A DNA stretch of 64,000 nt from Pseudomonadota bacterium (GTDB taxonomy: Bacteria > Pseudomonadota > Alphaproteobacteria > Micavibrionales > Micavibrionaceae), in assembly GCA_029558635.1 (NCBI GenBank), contig JAKQEE010000416.1, positions 124,001 through 188,000 of the forward strand, read 5' to 3'. The position numbers and the translations under genes are program-made. Below the pieces are notes generated by a model. It was given only the letters and a program-made list of their open reading frames with translations, did no database searches and was not told where the DNA came from. Of the stretch, positions 1 to 8,676 are shown one piece after another. Position 1 is the stretch's first letter; the number at the start of each line of letters is the position of its first letter.

Positions 1-1128
1 GTGGTGTCAAAGGGCTGTGGCAGATATACGGACGGAAAGACATCAAGTGCAACTGTTGTCTTTCTGCGTCTCTATAAGCAGGGAATAGGAATTTTTGAGG
101 ACAAAGATTGCGCGAGACCCATCGACCGCTGGACCTATCAGGACATAAAAGTCAATCATGACTGGACCGACGGCGCCGGCGGAAGTTTCGAGCATAAAAC
201 AAAATACGGCGCCACGCTGAGTATCGACAACAAGGCACTGTTTACACGAATGGGGACAATGCTTGAAGAAGCTGATCGCGCAACCTATCTGATCTCGACC
301 CGTATAACGACGTTGCTGGCCTTGGCGGTTGTGGCTTTGGCTGTTGTGTTCTACGGCTTTCCCCTTTTATCCAAGTCATCCGAACAACTAGCCTATGTCG
401 TACCGGACAGCGTTGAAAACAGAATCGGCAAAGTTGCTGTCGAGGCGCTGGACGGTGAATTCAGACCCTGCAACGATGAAATTTCTAAAAAATATCTGCG
501 GACCATCATTGACCGCTTGCTGGCATCTCATGATGACAAAACTATCAAACCGGACATCCACATTTATCGCACGTCGATGGTCAACGCGTTTGCCTTACCC
601 GGACAGAATATGGCAGTGCTGACAGGATTTCTGGAGGGTGCCGAAAGCGAAGAGGAAATCGCTGGTGTTCTGGCGCACGAGCTCGGCCACATCTCAAACA
701 GGGATCCGTTGAAATACATCATTCAGGCGCAGGGGTTGAATGTTGTCTCGTCTCTCTCTTCTTCCGCCAGTGCCTATGGTGGTGTCGCGCAAATGGCGGT
801 GACATTGTCAGAACTGAGTTATTCGCGGGAGAAAGAAGAAGCAGCCGATTTATTTGCATACAACTTGCTGAAAAAATCTGGGTACTCGACGAACGGGCTG
901 ATTGCATTCCTGACACATGCTGAAGAAAAATCACCCAAGATGCTAAAGCCTCTTCAGGAAAATCTTTCTTTCCTATCGACGCACCCAAAAACGCAGGAAC
1001 GGATTGGTCGTCTCAAAATGGATGATGCGGTTAAAATTACATACAAACCGTCCCTCACACCGGAACAATTGAAAAGGCTGCGGAATGCCTGTCCAGCCCG
1101 CAGCCTCAAACAAAAGAATAAAAAATAG
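1..1128 (+). CDS. membrane-anchored M48 family zinc metalloprotease (start uncertain, at window edge)
   Basis: Peptidase of the M48 (HtpX/Oma1/BepA-like) type, expected to act at the membrane in protein quality control. The zinc-binding motif HELGH is at residues 226-230 and the third-ligand motif ExxAD follows at about residues 279-283, so the active site looks complete. A single hydrophobic segment at about residues 103-123 separates a soluble N-terminal region (about 90 residues, no recognised fold) from the protease domain, giving one membrane anchor. The reading frame opens with GTG at base 1, so the true start may be here, upstream of the window, or at a later codon. It runs convergently towards the His/Cys-tailed gene 11 bp away. 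A second, unrelated M48 protein lies at 24.9 kb beside lemA. Family assignment is firm; substrate is unknown. Confidence 0.88.
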   Translation: MVSKGCGRYTDGKTSSATVVFLRLYKQGIGIFEDKDCARPIDRWTYQDIKVNHDWTDGAGGSFEHKTKYGATLSIDNKALFTRMGTMLEEADRATYLISTRITTLLALAVVALAVVFYGFPLLSKSSEQLAYVVPDSVENRIGKVAVEALDGEFRPCNDEISKKYLRTIIDRLLASHDDKTIKPDIHIYRTSMVNAFALPGQNMAVLTGFLEGAESEEEIAGVLAHELGHISNRDPLKYIIQAQGLNVVSSLSSSASAYGGVAQMAVTLSELSYSREKEEAADLFAYNLLKKSGYSTNGLIAFLTHAEEKSPKMLKPLQENLSFLSTHPKTQERIGRLKMDDAVKITYKPSLTPEQLKRLRNACPARSLKQKNKK

Positions 1129-1139
1129 CAAAAAGCTAT

Positions 1140-1436
1140 TTAGTGTGAACAGCCGCCTTTGCCGCCGCAACCGCCTTGCCCGTCGCAATCTCCGCCTTCG
1201 TCTTTATCGTGATGGTGGTGATGACCGCCGCCGCAGCAACCGCCTTCATGGTGGTGGCCTGCACCGCCCTCTATTTCGCCGTTCGGATCTTTTTCAACGA
1301 GCATAGCGACTTCATCAAAGACAGCAGCGTTTTCCATCATCTGCGCACGCAGGGGTTCGTTCTGTTCGGCGATGGTGCGGAAAAATGTTGCGGCGTCGTG
1401 TAACAGTTGGGACGCGAGTTGAGCGTGGGTAGGCAT
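1140..1436 (-). CDS. small protein with His/Cys-rich putative metal-binding tail
   Basis: A 98-residue protein of unknown role. The first 55 residues look helical and soluble. The last 40 are almost entirely Gly, His, Cys and Asp, with an HHH, a CC, a run of five His and further CxxxC-spaced cysteines. This composition is typical of Ni/Zn/Cu-binding tails on chaperones and storage proteins, so metal binding is a reasonable inference, but no family is recognised. The start is supported by an AAAGG ribosome site about 7 bases upstream. The gene sits 17 bp downstream of pheA on the same strand and could be co-transcribed with it, and is convergent with the M48 protease. It could equally be a metallochaperone or a metal buffer. 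Confidence 0.65.
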   Translation of the reverse strand: MPTHAQLASQLLHDAATFFRTIAEQNEPLRAQMMENAAVFDEVAMLVEKDPNGEIEGGAGHHHEGGCCGGGHHHHHDKDEGGDCDGQGGCGGKGGCSH

Positions 1437-1453
1437 GAAAAAACCTTTCTGTG

Positions 1454-2311
1454 TTATTTGAGATTTCGGAAAGAATGTGCGGGGTAGCCGCCAAAGACTT
1501 TGACGTCCTTGGCAAAAAAGGACAACTCCTCAAGAGCAATCCCCAGATTGCGGTCGTCGGGATGACCCAGAACTTCGGCGTAAAACCGAGCGACATTGAA
1601 TTGCGGGTCAATATAGCTTTCAAGCTTGGTCATTTGCACGCCATTGGTCGCAAACCCGCCAAGAGCCTTATACAGCGCGGCAGGGATGTTACGCACCTCG
1701 AAAAATAAACTGGTGATCACAGGGCCATGGCCTTTCGTCGGGCGTTCCATTTCGCGCGCGAGAACCAGAAAACGGGTTGTATTATTCGGGATGTCCTGAA
1801 TACCTTCACGCAGAACATCAAGTCCGTAAATCTCGGCGGCGAGTTTCGACGCAATGGCGCATTTGCTCGTGTCATTCCATTTGGCAATATCCGCTGCTGC
1901 TCCGGCTGTATCGGCATGAATACGCGGGGAGAGCTTCAGCTCCTTGATAATTTTGCGGCACTGGGGCAGGGCGTGAACGTGGGAATAAACATCCTTGATG
2001 TCGGAAATCTGGGTTCCCTTGACGCCCAGCAAACACATGGAAATCGGCTGAAAATGCTCGCCGATAATAAACAGGTTTTTTTGCGGCAACAGATGGTGGA
2101 CATCGGCCACGCGGCCCGCGAGTGAGTTGTCGACCGCAATCATCGCCAGATCGACGTCACCTTTCTCAAGGGCATTGAACGCATCTTCAAAAGTCTCGCA
2201 GGGGACGGTTTCCATTTTCGGAAACATGGCGCGACAAGACATATCCGAGAAGGCCCCGAACGTTCCCTGAAATGCGATCTTACCTGTCCGGTCGGCATAA
2301 TTTTGCGACAT
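1454..2311 (-). CDS. pheA: prephenate dehydratase
   Basis: Converts prephenate to phenylpyruvate in phenylalanine synthesis (cytoplasm). From the ATG at 2311 it is 284 residues, the usual length for a monofunctional enzyme. The catalytic domain covers about residues 10-190, with the catalytic TRF motif at 179-181. An ACT regulatory domain follows from about residue 198, with an ESYID segment in place of the ESRP Phe-binding motif found in many bacteria; this ESY variant is seen in alphaproteobacterial relatives. The open frame extends 37 codons further upstream, but that stretch runs through a terminator-like hairpin, so the internal ATG (AAGGAA about 12 bases before it) is preferred. The His/Cys-tailed gene follows it. 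Regulation by attenuation is suggested by the leader described separately. Confidence 0.92.
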   Translation of the reverse strand: MSQNYADRTGKIAFQGTFGAFSDMSCRAMFPKMETVPCETFEDAFNALEKGDVDLAMIAVDNSLAGRVADVHHLLPQKNLFIIGEHFQPISMCLLGVKGTQISDIKDVYSHVHALPQCRKIIKELKLSPRIHADTAGAAADIAKWNDTSKCAIASKLAAEIYGLDVLREGIQDIPNNTTRFLVLAREMERPTKGHGPVITSLFFEVRNIPAALYKALGGFATNGVQMTKLESYIDPQFNVARFYAEVLGHPDDRNLGIALEELSFFAKDVKVFGGYPAHSFRNLK

Positions 2312-2329
2312 TATGTCTTTTAGTTCCTT

Positions 2330-2422
2330 AAAAAAAGAGTCTGGCCCCCGCCAGACCTTATGGTATAGTGCCACCACATATAGGGGGGGTTGTCCCCTAA
2401 AACAACAGAAAAATTTCAACAC
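2330..2422 (-). promoter_or_regulatory. candidate attenuator leader of pheA
   Basis: Just upstream of the pheA ribosome site the minus strand carries a GC-rich hairpin (TCTGGC stem, GGGG loop, GCCAGA; 2340-2355) followed after three bases by seven T (2336-2330), the layout of an intrinsic terminator. A second, upstream hairpin pairs TAGGGG with CCCCTA (2381-2386 and 2394-2399). Before both, an open frame from a GTG at 2422 begins VLKFFCCF, so Phe codons are clustered ahead of the hairpins. That is the architecture expected for Phe-dependent attenuation. A separate stop codon for a leader peptide is not visible: the Phe-rich frame stays open into pheA, which weakens the classical model. Confidence 0.5.
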
Positions 2423-2445
2423 ATTAAGGAACTGCAGGCATTACC

Positions 2446-3057
2446 ATGAACCCTAAATCACTTCTTATTGCATTGCTCTCTGTCGGATTGATCACATGGC
2501 TGTCCGCGTTTGTATCCCAGCAACTTGTTAATCCAGTCGAACTCAAAGAAGACGCCGTAAAAATCGAAGTAGCCGCACCATCTGTGGCTGCCGCCGCTCC
2601 GGCCGAAGCTCAGGAAGACACCTCTGCTGCTGCCCCTGCTGCCGAACCTGTTGCGGATAGCGGTTTTGCTTCGGCCCTCGCCATGGTTGCCACGGCAGAC
2701 GTCGCCAAAGGCGAAAAACTGGCCAAGGCTTGCGCCGCGTGCCACACCTTTGATAAAGGCGGAAAAAACGGTGTTGGACCAAATCTTTACGGCGTTGTCG
2801 GTCGTGCCAAACAAAAACATGAAGGCTTCACTTATTCCGGTAAACTGAACGCCAAAGGCGGCGAAGTCTGGACCTATGTCGAGCTGTCCCATTACCTGTT
2901 CAAACCGAAAGCCTACGCACCGGGCACCAAAATGACCTATGCCGGTATGAAAAAACCGGAAGACCGCGCAGCTTTATTGGCTTACCTCCGCACACTGGCT
3001 GATGCGCCAGCCGCCGCTCCGACGGATGCAGAAATCGCAGCCGAAGCCAATTACTAA
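2446..3057 (+). CDS. membrane-anchored class I cytochrome c
   Basis: Electron carrier tethered to the inner membrane facing the periplasm, similar in layout to CycM/cytochrome c552 proteins of alphaproteobacteria. Residues 5-25 form an uncleaved signal-anchor. An Ala/Pro/Glu-rich flexible linker runs to about residue 78. The haem domain follows, with CAACH at residues 96-100 and the likely axial Met in TKMTY at residue 163. A short Ala-rich tail ends the protein (203 residues). The gene is divergent from pheA and is closed by a strong terminator directly downstream. It probably passes electrons between the bc1 complex and a terminal oxidase, but neither is encoded here. Confidence 0.88.
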   Translation: MNPKSLLIALLSVGLITWLSAFVSQQLVNPVELKEDAVKIEVAAPSVAAAAPAEAQEDTSAAAPAAEPVADSGFASALAMVATADVAKGEKLAKACAACHTFDKGGKNGVGPNLYGVVGRAKQKHEGFTYSGKLNAKGGEVWTYVELSHYLFKPKAYAPGTKMTYAGMKKPEDRAALLAYLRTLADAPAAAPTDAEIAAEANY

Positions 3058-3077
3058 TCGGTCAGGTTAAGGAATTT

Positions 3078-3105
3078 AAAACCCCGCGATCAGCGGGGTT
3101 TTTTA
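3078..3105. terminator. bidirectional intrinsic terminator
   Basis: An inverted repeat ACCCCGC / GCGGGGT (3081-3087 and 3093-3099, five-base loop) is flanked by A-run and T-run, so it works for the cytochrome gene on the plus strand and for the helicase gene on the minus strand, whose stop codon (3103-3105) lies in the T-run. Confidence 0.85.
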
Positions 3106-5310
3106 TTCGCATTTTTCAACGAAACTTTCCATCAATCTCTTCATTGACCCATCGGCAAACCGGATATCAAGTTTCGCACCGGCGACGTGAACCACACGGC
3201 CCTCGCCGAAGGTCGCATGACGCACCTTGTCTCCCATTTGGAATCCTTGAATGGAATGTTTGATGTAGGAAGACTGAGCGGAGGACAAAACGGGTTGCGG
3301 GGAAAACCCCGACGAATCCCAATGTTGCGAACGGCCTTTCTGATACAGGCCGGATTCACTTATCGACTCGACATGGCCTTCCGGCAACTCATCGATAAAG
3401 CGCGATGGCAGAGCATTGGTCCAGTTGCCGTACATCCGGCGATTGGCAGTAAAGGTGATGGTGGCCAGCTTGCGCGCGCGGGTCAATCCGACATAGGCCA
3501 GCCGCCGCTCCTCTTCCAATCCTTTCAATCCGTTTTCGTCCATCGTCTTTTGTGATGGAAATAATCCTTCCTCCCAACCGGGAAGATAAACGCAATCAAA
3601 CTCCAATCCTTTGGCTCCGTGCAAAGTCATCAGCGACACATACTCATTACCACTTGCTCCCGCGCCCTGTGTCTCCATCACCAATGCAACATGTTCAAGA
3701 AACGCAGGCAAGGATTCGAATTCCTCCATCGCCGAAATCAATTCTTTCAAATTCTCGACGCGCCCTTGCGCCTCCGGTGATTTATCTGCCTGCCACATTG
3801 CAAGATAGCCGGATTCATCAAGAATTTGTGCGGCCAGATCGGTGTGCTTGACCGTGGACAAAAGAGAACTCCACCGTGCAAAATCAGACAAAAGCTTGGC
3901 AAGCGACGCACCTGTCTTGGCCTTGATAACACCGGCATCAACCATATTTTGCGCGGCGTCTGTCATAGGCTTACCGATGCGTCGCGCTTCAGTGTGGATG
4001 GATTTGACGCTTGTATCTCCAATGCTGCGCTTCGGGACATTGACGATCCGCTCAAATGCCAGATCGTCTGCAGGTTGAGCGACAACACGGAGATAAGCCA
4101 ACGCATCCCTGATCTCAGCTCGTTCATAGAAACGTGGTCCACCGAACACACGGTAGGGAATTCCCACCTTCATAAATTTATCTTCGAATTCGCGCATCTG
4201 GAATCCGGCGCGAACCAGAATAGCCATTTGCTGGAGACTTGTTTTTTTATGCTGAAGCGATTCAATATCCTCGGTGATAAACCGCGCTTCCGCCTCACCG
4301 TCCCACAGACCGTGCACGCGCACTTTCTCGCCGTGTTCGCCCTCGCTCCATAAGGTCTTTCCAAGACGCCCCTGATTGTGCGCGATCACTCCGCCCGCCG
4401 CACCGAGGATATGCCCCGTTGAACGGTAATTCTGTTCCAGACGGATAATCCTCGCGTTTGGAAAATCTTTTTCGAATTTCAAAATATTACCGACCTCCGC
4501 GCCGCGCCACCCGTAGATGGATTGGTCATCATCCCCGACACAGCACAAATTATTGTGTTCCGCCGTCAACAGACGCAACCACATATATTGAGCGACGTTC
4601 GTATCCTGATATTCATCGACCAGAATATATTTGAATTTGCGATGATAGTCGGAAAGGATTTGCGCGTTGGCCGGATTGCGTAAGATCGTAATCATATGCA
4701 ACAACAAATCACCAAAATCGCAAGCATTGAAGGATTTCAAACGCGACTGGTAATCGGCGTAAATTGCCTGCATCTGTCCGTTTGCGACCTCTCCGGCTTC
4801 ACGCGGATTGATGTCCTGCGGAGATAGCGCGCGGTCTTTCCAGCGGTCGATCATCGCCTGAACCAACTTCGGCGGATTTTTCTTCGGGTCGATATTCCGC
4901 GCTTCGATGATTTGTTTTATAAGGCGCAGCGTATCGTCCGGATCGAGAATGGTGAAACCGGATGTCAGCCCGACCAACTCCGCATGGCGGCGAAGCATCC
5001 GTGCAGCCAGCGCATGAAAAGTACCAAGCGCCCACCCTTCGACCGGCTGCCCCTCCAGAAGTCTGGAAACGCGCTCCTTCATCTCGAGCGCGGCCTTGTT
5101 GGTAAAGGTCACTGCCAGAATCTGCGATGGCCATGCCCGTCCGGTATGAATAAGGTGGGCCAGTCGCGTGGTCAAAACCCGTGTTTTTCCCGTCCCAGCA
5201 CCGGCCAGAACCAGAACCGGACCGTCCATAGCCTCCACGGCCTCAAGCTGTTGAGCATTAAGCCCTTCAAAATAAGGGGGAGAAATAGGGGAACTCGGTG
5301 CGGTCATCAT
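3103..5310 (-). CDS. pcrA: UvrD/PcrA family ATP-dependent DNA helicase
   Basis: Superfamily 1A 3'-5' helicase acting in nucleotide excision and mismatch repair and in clearing proteins from DNA. From the MM start at 5310 it has 735 residues. Walker A (GAGTGKT) is at residues 37-43, the Walker B VDEYQDTN box and the QSIYGWRGA motif III follow, then the 2B region and the C-terminal helicase motifs (LMTLHGAKGLEFD, VGLTRAR). The last 45 residues (GDKVRHATFGEGRVV...) form the Tudor-like tail typical of PcrA/UvrD that contacts RNA polymerase. The open frame extends 73 codons upstream, but that part has no homology pattern and runs into the lolA promoter region, so the later start is chosen although its ribosome site is weak. 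It is divergent from lolA. Confidence 0.93.
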   Translation of the reverse strand: MMTAPSSPISPPYFEGLNAQQLEAVEAMDGPVLVLAGAGTGKTRVLTTRLAHLIHTGRAWPSQILAVTFTNKAALEMKERVSRLLEGQPVEGWALGTFHALAARMLRRHAELVGLTSGFTILDPDDTLRLIKQIIEARNIDPKKNPPKLVQAMIDRWKDRALSPQDINPREAGEVANGQMQAIYADYQSRLKSFNACDFGDLLLHMITILRNPANAQILSDYHRKFKYILVDEYQDTNVAQYMWLRLLTAEHNNLCCVGDDDQSIYGWRGAEVGNILKFEKDFPNARIIRLEQNYRSTGHILGAAGGVIAHNQGRLGKTLWSEGEHGEKVRVHGLWDGEAEARFITEDIESLQHKKTSLQQMAILVRAGFQMREFEDKFMKVGIPYRVFGGPRFYERAEIRDALAYLRVVAQPADDLAFERIVNVPKRSIGDTSVKSIHTEARRIGKPMTDAAQNMVDAGVIKAKTGASLAKLLSDFARWSSLLSTVKHTDLAAQILDESGYLAMWQADKSPEAQGRVENLKELISAMEEFESLPAFLEHVALVMETQGAGASGNEYVSLMTLHGAKGLEFDCVYLPGWEEGLFPSQKTMDENGLKGLEEERRLAYVGLTRARKLATITFTANRRMYGNWTNALPSRFIDELPEGHVESISESGLYQKGRSQHWDSSGFSPQPVLSSAQSSYIKHSIQGFQMGDKVRHATFGEGRVVHVAGAKLDIRFADGSMKRLMESFVEKCE

Positions 5311-5470
5311 GCGGCTCAGAATAGGGTTTTTTATCAGAATTGCAAATGACAACGTCACCCCGTTTGCGTGTTCCACAGGAACACTTGCACGAATGGGATC
5401 CAGAAAAAACGGGGGGACTTTCCCTTCCTGCCGTTTTAGTCTAAGTAAAAGGAAGCCAAAGGAGACGTGA

Positions 5471-6094
5471 ATGGCCCGTTTAGGAATGTTTTTTTCGGTA
5501 TTGGTTCTGGCGTTGACGATACCCGTCATCTCGCATGCGGCACAACCTGTCGAGGTTCAGAAGGCCGAAGCCTATTTCGCTGGCCTCAAAACCGCCGAAG
5601 CCCGCTTCATCCAGACGTCCGCCAACGGTGTCCAGCAACGTGGAAAATTCTATCTCTCCCGCCCCGGAAAATTGCGGTTCGAATATGATCCGCCGAACAA
5701 GGATTTCGTCGTGGCCGACGGCCTCTTTATCTATTTCTACGATGGACAAATGAAACAACAATCCAACGCGCCGATCTCGCAAACTTTGGCCGACTTCCTG
5801 TTGCGCAAAAACCTGAATCTCGGGAAGGATTTGAAAGTGACCAAAATCATGCGCGGCGGAAATCTGGTCCAGATTTTTGTGGTCCAAAGGGAAGACCCTG
5901 CAGCCGGAACGCTGGTGCTGGGCTTTGACGAAGACAAGGATGGAAATTTCGGCCTGAGAAAATGGCGCATCATTGACGCGCTGGGCAATATCACCGAAAC
6001 GGAATTGTTTGAAATCCACACCGGTGTCAAATTCAAGAATTCCGCATCCCTCTTCTCGTATCGAGATCCTGAGCCCAAAGGTTATAACAGGTAA
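5471..6094 (+). CDS. lolA: LolA-family outer-membrane lipoprotein carrier
   Basis: Periplasmic chaperone that moves lipoproteins from LolCDE in the inner membrane to the outer membrane. It has 207 residues. A signal peptide ends near residue 23 (SHA-AQ). The mature part follows the LolA beta-barrel pattern: A.FxQ near the start, then RPGKLRFEY and a core of alternating strands through LVLGFDED. GGAG six bases before the ATG supports the start. It stops 2 bp short of the convergent rmuC end. LolA homologues of alphaproteobacteria are divergent from the E. coli protein, so the exact partner set is inferred. Confidence 0.85.
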   Translation: MARLGMFFSVLVLALTIPVISHAAQPVEVQKAEAYFAGLKTAEARFIQTSANGVQQRGKFYLSRPGKLRFEYDPPNKDFVVADGLFIYFYDGQMKQQSNAPISQTLADFLLRKNLNLGKDLKVTKIMRGGNLVQIFVVQREDPAAGTLVLGFDEDKDGNFGLRKWRIIDALGNITETELFEIHTGVKFKNSASLFSYRDPEPKGYNR

Positions 6095-6096
6095 TC

Positions 6097-7317
6097 TTAT
6101 TCCACGCGCGTTTTGCGGTCACTCAGTGAAGTGATGGTGGCGCTGTCAGGCGACTGAAATTCCGGTGCGGATAAAACGCGAGTGGGTGTCTCGATAGCTT
6201 CTGTTGCTGGCAATTCCTTACCACCCGTGGGAACTTCCAGTTCCCTGAACTTACGAAGCTGCGGCAGAATCTTTTGTTCCAGAGAACCAATGGCCTTGTT
6301 ATAGCTTTCGACCGCACCGTTCAATCCGCGCCCTAACTTGCTCATATGATCACCGAACACACTCACACGGCTATAAAGCTCGGCCCCCAGATTGGCGACG
6401 TTGCGTGATTCTTCGGCAATGCGTTGTTGTTGCCACCCATACATCACGACACGCAAAAGACCCATAATGGTGGTCGGTGATGCCAGAATGATATTGGCCC
6501 GTGACGCCTCTTCCAGCAACGATTGATCCTGTGAAACCGCAAGGGAATAAAGACTTTCCGACGGCAGGAACATCACAACGAATTCCGGTGAATCGAATTG
6601 CTGCCAATAACTTTTGGCAGACAGGGCTTTCAAATGGTCGCGCACGCGTTGGCGAAAATGAACCAACGCGCGGTCTTGCTCTGCCGTGCCGCTTTCGTCC
6701 AGCATCTGCCAATACGGGTCGAGTGGCGTTTTGACGTCGATTACAATTTGAATGCCGTTGGGCAGCGTCACGATAAAATCGGGTTTTTGTGTGGCGCCAT
6801 CGGCCATCACGGCCTTTTGAGTTTTGTAATGAACCCCTTCGACAAAACCGATCAACTCGAACGTGCGTTGCAATTGCATTTCGCCCCAACGCCCGCGTGC
6901 GGTCGGATTGCGCAACACATTGACCAGATTTTGTGTCTGCTCGCGCAGAAAACGTTGGTCTTCGGCAAAATTCTTGAGCTGCGCCTCAAGTCCGGCGCCA
7001 GCTTTACCCAGAGTTTCGATCCGCAACTCCATATCTTTAAGGCTCTTGCCAATCGGATCGACCAGATCGGCAATGGATTTCTGGCGCCGCTCCAGATCAA
7101 ACGCCCCGTCCATCTGCGCTTGTTTGAGTTTTTCGGCGGCCAGCACCAGAAACTGGTCTTGGGATTTAATCAGGGAGTTTTGGGCGACTTCGTCAAACAA
7201 CCGCCCCATGTCCCGCGCGCGGGAAATCTTGGGCCACATTAGGACAAAAAGAAGCAAAACCCCGCCTGCAAAGCCGATCCCGAGAGACACCAGATCAAGT
7301 GACAAATCAAAAGACAT
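6097..7317 (-). CDS. rmuC: DNA recombination protein RmuC
   Basis: RmuC limits recombination between inverted repeats and is thought to cleave DNA structures at the replication fork. The protein has 406 residues: a transmembrane anchor at about 10-28, a long coiled coil (about 35-130), then the conserved nuclease-like domain. The KPDFIVTLPNG...VIDVK stretch gives the PD-(D/E)xK-type active-site pattern (Asp in KPD, Asp and Lys in VIDVK). A second helical region and a low-complexity tail follow. It faces lolA tail to tail and its head faces the pilin-like gene. Fold and family are clear; the biochemical role is known only by analogy. Confidence 0.92.
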   Translation of the reverse strand: MSFDLSLDLVSLGIGFAGGVLLLFVLMWPKISRARDMGRLFDEVAQNSLIKSQDQFLVLAAEKLKQAQMDGAFDLERRQKSIADLVDPIGKSLKDMELRIETLGKAGAGLEAQLKNFAEDQRFLREQTQNLVNVLRNPTARGRWGEMQLQRTFELIGFVEGVHYKTQKAVMADGATQKPDFIVTLPNGIQIVIDVKTPLDPYWQMLDESGTAEQDRALVHFRQRVRDHLKALSAKSYWQQFDSPEFVVMFLPSESLYSLAVSQDQSLLEEASRANIILASPTTIMGLLRVVMYGWQQQRIAEESRNVANLGAELYSRVSVFGDHMSKLGRGLNGAVESYNKAIGSLEQKILPQLRKFRELEVPTGGKELPATEAIETPTRVLSAPEFQSPDSATITSLSDRKTRVE

Positions 7318-7385
7318 ATCGCATCATTCCTAACCGGCCCTATTAAACCATTCCGTTCGGCAATTTACCATGATAAACTAGGATT

Positions 7386-8063
7386 ATGAGCACACGAAAT
7401 CAAAACGGAAATGCGTTTCTTTATATCCTGATTGCTGTCATCCTCTTTGGCGCCTTGATGTTTGCCATTTCGCGATCACAGGATAGTGACGACTCATCCA
7501 CGGAACTGGATGAGGGGCGGGTAACGGTATCCGCCAACGAAATTTTGGGCTATGCGGCCTCTGTGACCAATGCGATTTCCCAGATGCAGGCGGCAGGCGC
7601 CCAGAACAGTGATATTGATTTCATCATGCCATTCGAAGCCACCTTTAACGACCCCCCGACGATATCCAAACTTTTTCATCCCGATGGCGGCGGACTGAAT
7701 TACAAAACCCTGCCGACCAACGCGATTGAAGACGACTCGGCTGGCTTGGATCCCAGCTATTATGTCGGGCGATTTAATTCGGTCGAATGGACGCCGTCCA
7801 CAACACCGGACGTCCTCTTTGTGGCTTACGAAATCACAACCCCCGTGTGCGAAGCACTTAATCTTAAGCTTCGTAATGACGCAACAATACCGACCGTTGG
7901 TGGCGACACACTCGATAACTTGTTTATCGACGACCGCCTGCATGCCGGAAGCAACGCCGATTTTGAGATCGCTAATTGTGCGGATTGCGAGGAAATCCCG
8001 GCCCTGTGTGTACAAAATGCGGCTGGAAAAAAATTATTCTATTCCGTTCTCGAGGCGGAATAA
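7386..8063 (+). CDS. pilin-like secreted or membrane protein of unknown function
   Basis: A 225-residue protein with a short polar start (MSTRNQNGNA) followed by a hydrophobic helix at residues 11-28 (FLYILIAVILFGALMFAIS), then an all-soluble region. This resembles a prepilin-like N-terminus: Gly-Asn-Ala precedes the helix, but the Glu at position +5 of true type IV pilins is absent. The SANEILGYAASVTNAISQMQ stretch after the anchor would form an amphipathic helix in line with it, again as in pseudopilins. Four cysteines near the C-terminus (CADCEEIPALC and an earlier one) could form disulphides. It stands alone, convergent with engB 1 bp away. I recall similar short proteins in other alphaproteobacteria but no assigned function. 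Confidence 0.6.
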   Translation: MSTRNQNGNAFLYILIAVILFGALMFAISRSQDSDDSSTELDEGRVTVSANEILGYAASVTNAISQMQAAGAQNSDIDFIMPFEATFNDPPTISKLFHPDGGGLNYKTLPTNAIEDDSAGLDPSYYVGRFNSVEWTPSTTPDVLFVAYEITTPVCEALNLKLRNDATIPTVGGDTLDNLFIDDRLHAGSNADFEIANCADCEEIPALCVQNAAGKKLFYSVLEAE

Positions 8064-8064
8064 A

Positions 8065-8676
8065 TCAGATCAGGGTCAGAACCATTTCCCGCAATTCCTC
8101 GATCCCGTTATTTTTCCATGAACTGACCGGATAGGCCTCGGGAAATGCCGCTGGGTGTTTTTTGATCTTTGTCTCGACATCCTGTTTAACCTTCTCGAGA
8201 TCAGACGGTTTAGGCTCGTCCGACTTAGTCAAAATGATGCGATAGGAAACTGCGGCCTTGTCGAGCATCTGCATCATTTCAAGATCGTTCTCTTTCAAAC
8301 CGTGCCGACTGTCGATCAACAAAAAGACAACCCGCAGATTGGGACGCCCCTTGAGATAATCGCGCAGAACTTCGTTCCAGTTTTTCTTGAGAGTTTTGGA
8401 GACCTTGGCATACCCGTAACCCGGCATATCAACCAGCCAGAAATGCCCGCCGACATCAAAGAAATTGAGCTGCTGCGTGCGCCCCGGCGTGTGCGAAACG
8501 TGGGCGATCTTGCGGCCCATCAAAGCGTTGATCAGCGACGATTTCCCGACATTAGACCTGCCGGCAAAGGCAATCTCCGGAATAGCACTAGGGGGCAATT
8601 GCACCAGATCGGCAATGCCGAGTTTAAAATCGCAAGGCCCAGAAAAAACCTGACGGATAAAAGTAGGCGAACTCAT
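8065..8676 (-). CDS. engB: ribosome biogenesis GTPase EngB/YsxC/YihA
   Basis: GTPase needed for late assembly of the 50S subunit. It has 203 residues, the usual size. GTP-binding motifs are all present: G1 GRSNVGKS at 39-46, G2 Thr in HTPGRT at about 63, G3 DMPG at 83-86, G4 TKSD at 150-153, and SSWKN near the C-terminus as G5. The start overlaps the yidC stop by four bases (ATGA), so translation is coupled within the rpmH-rnpA-yidD-yidC-engB operon, of which it is the last gene. Confidence 0.96.
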   Translation of the reverse strand: MSSPTFIRQVFSGPCDFKLGIADLVQLPPSAIPEIAFAGRSNVGKSSLINALMGRKIAHVSHTPGRTQQLNFFDVGGHFWLVDMPGYGYAKVSKTLKKNWNEVLRDYLKGRPNLRVVFLLIDSRHGLKENDLEMMQMLDKAAVSYRIILTKSDEPKPSDLEKVKQDVETKIKKHPAAFPEAYPVSSWKNNGIEELREMVLTLI

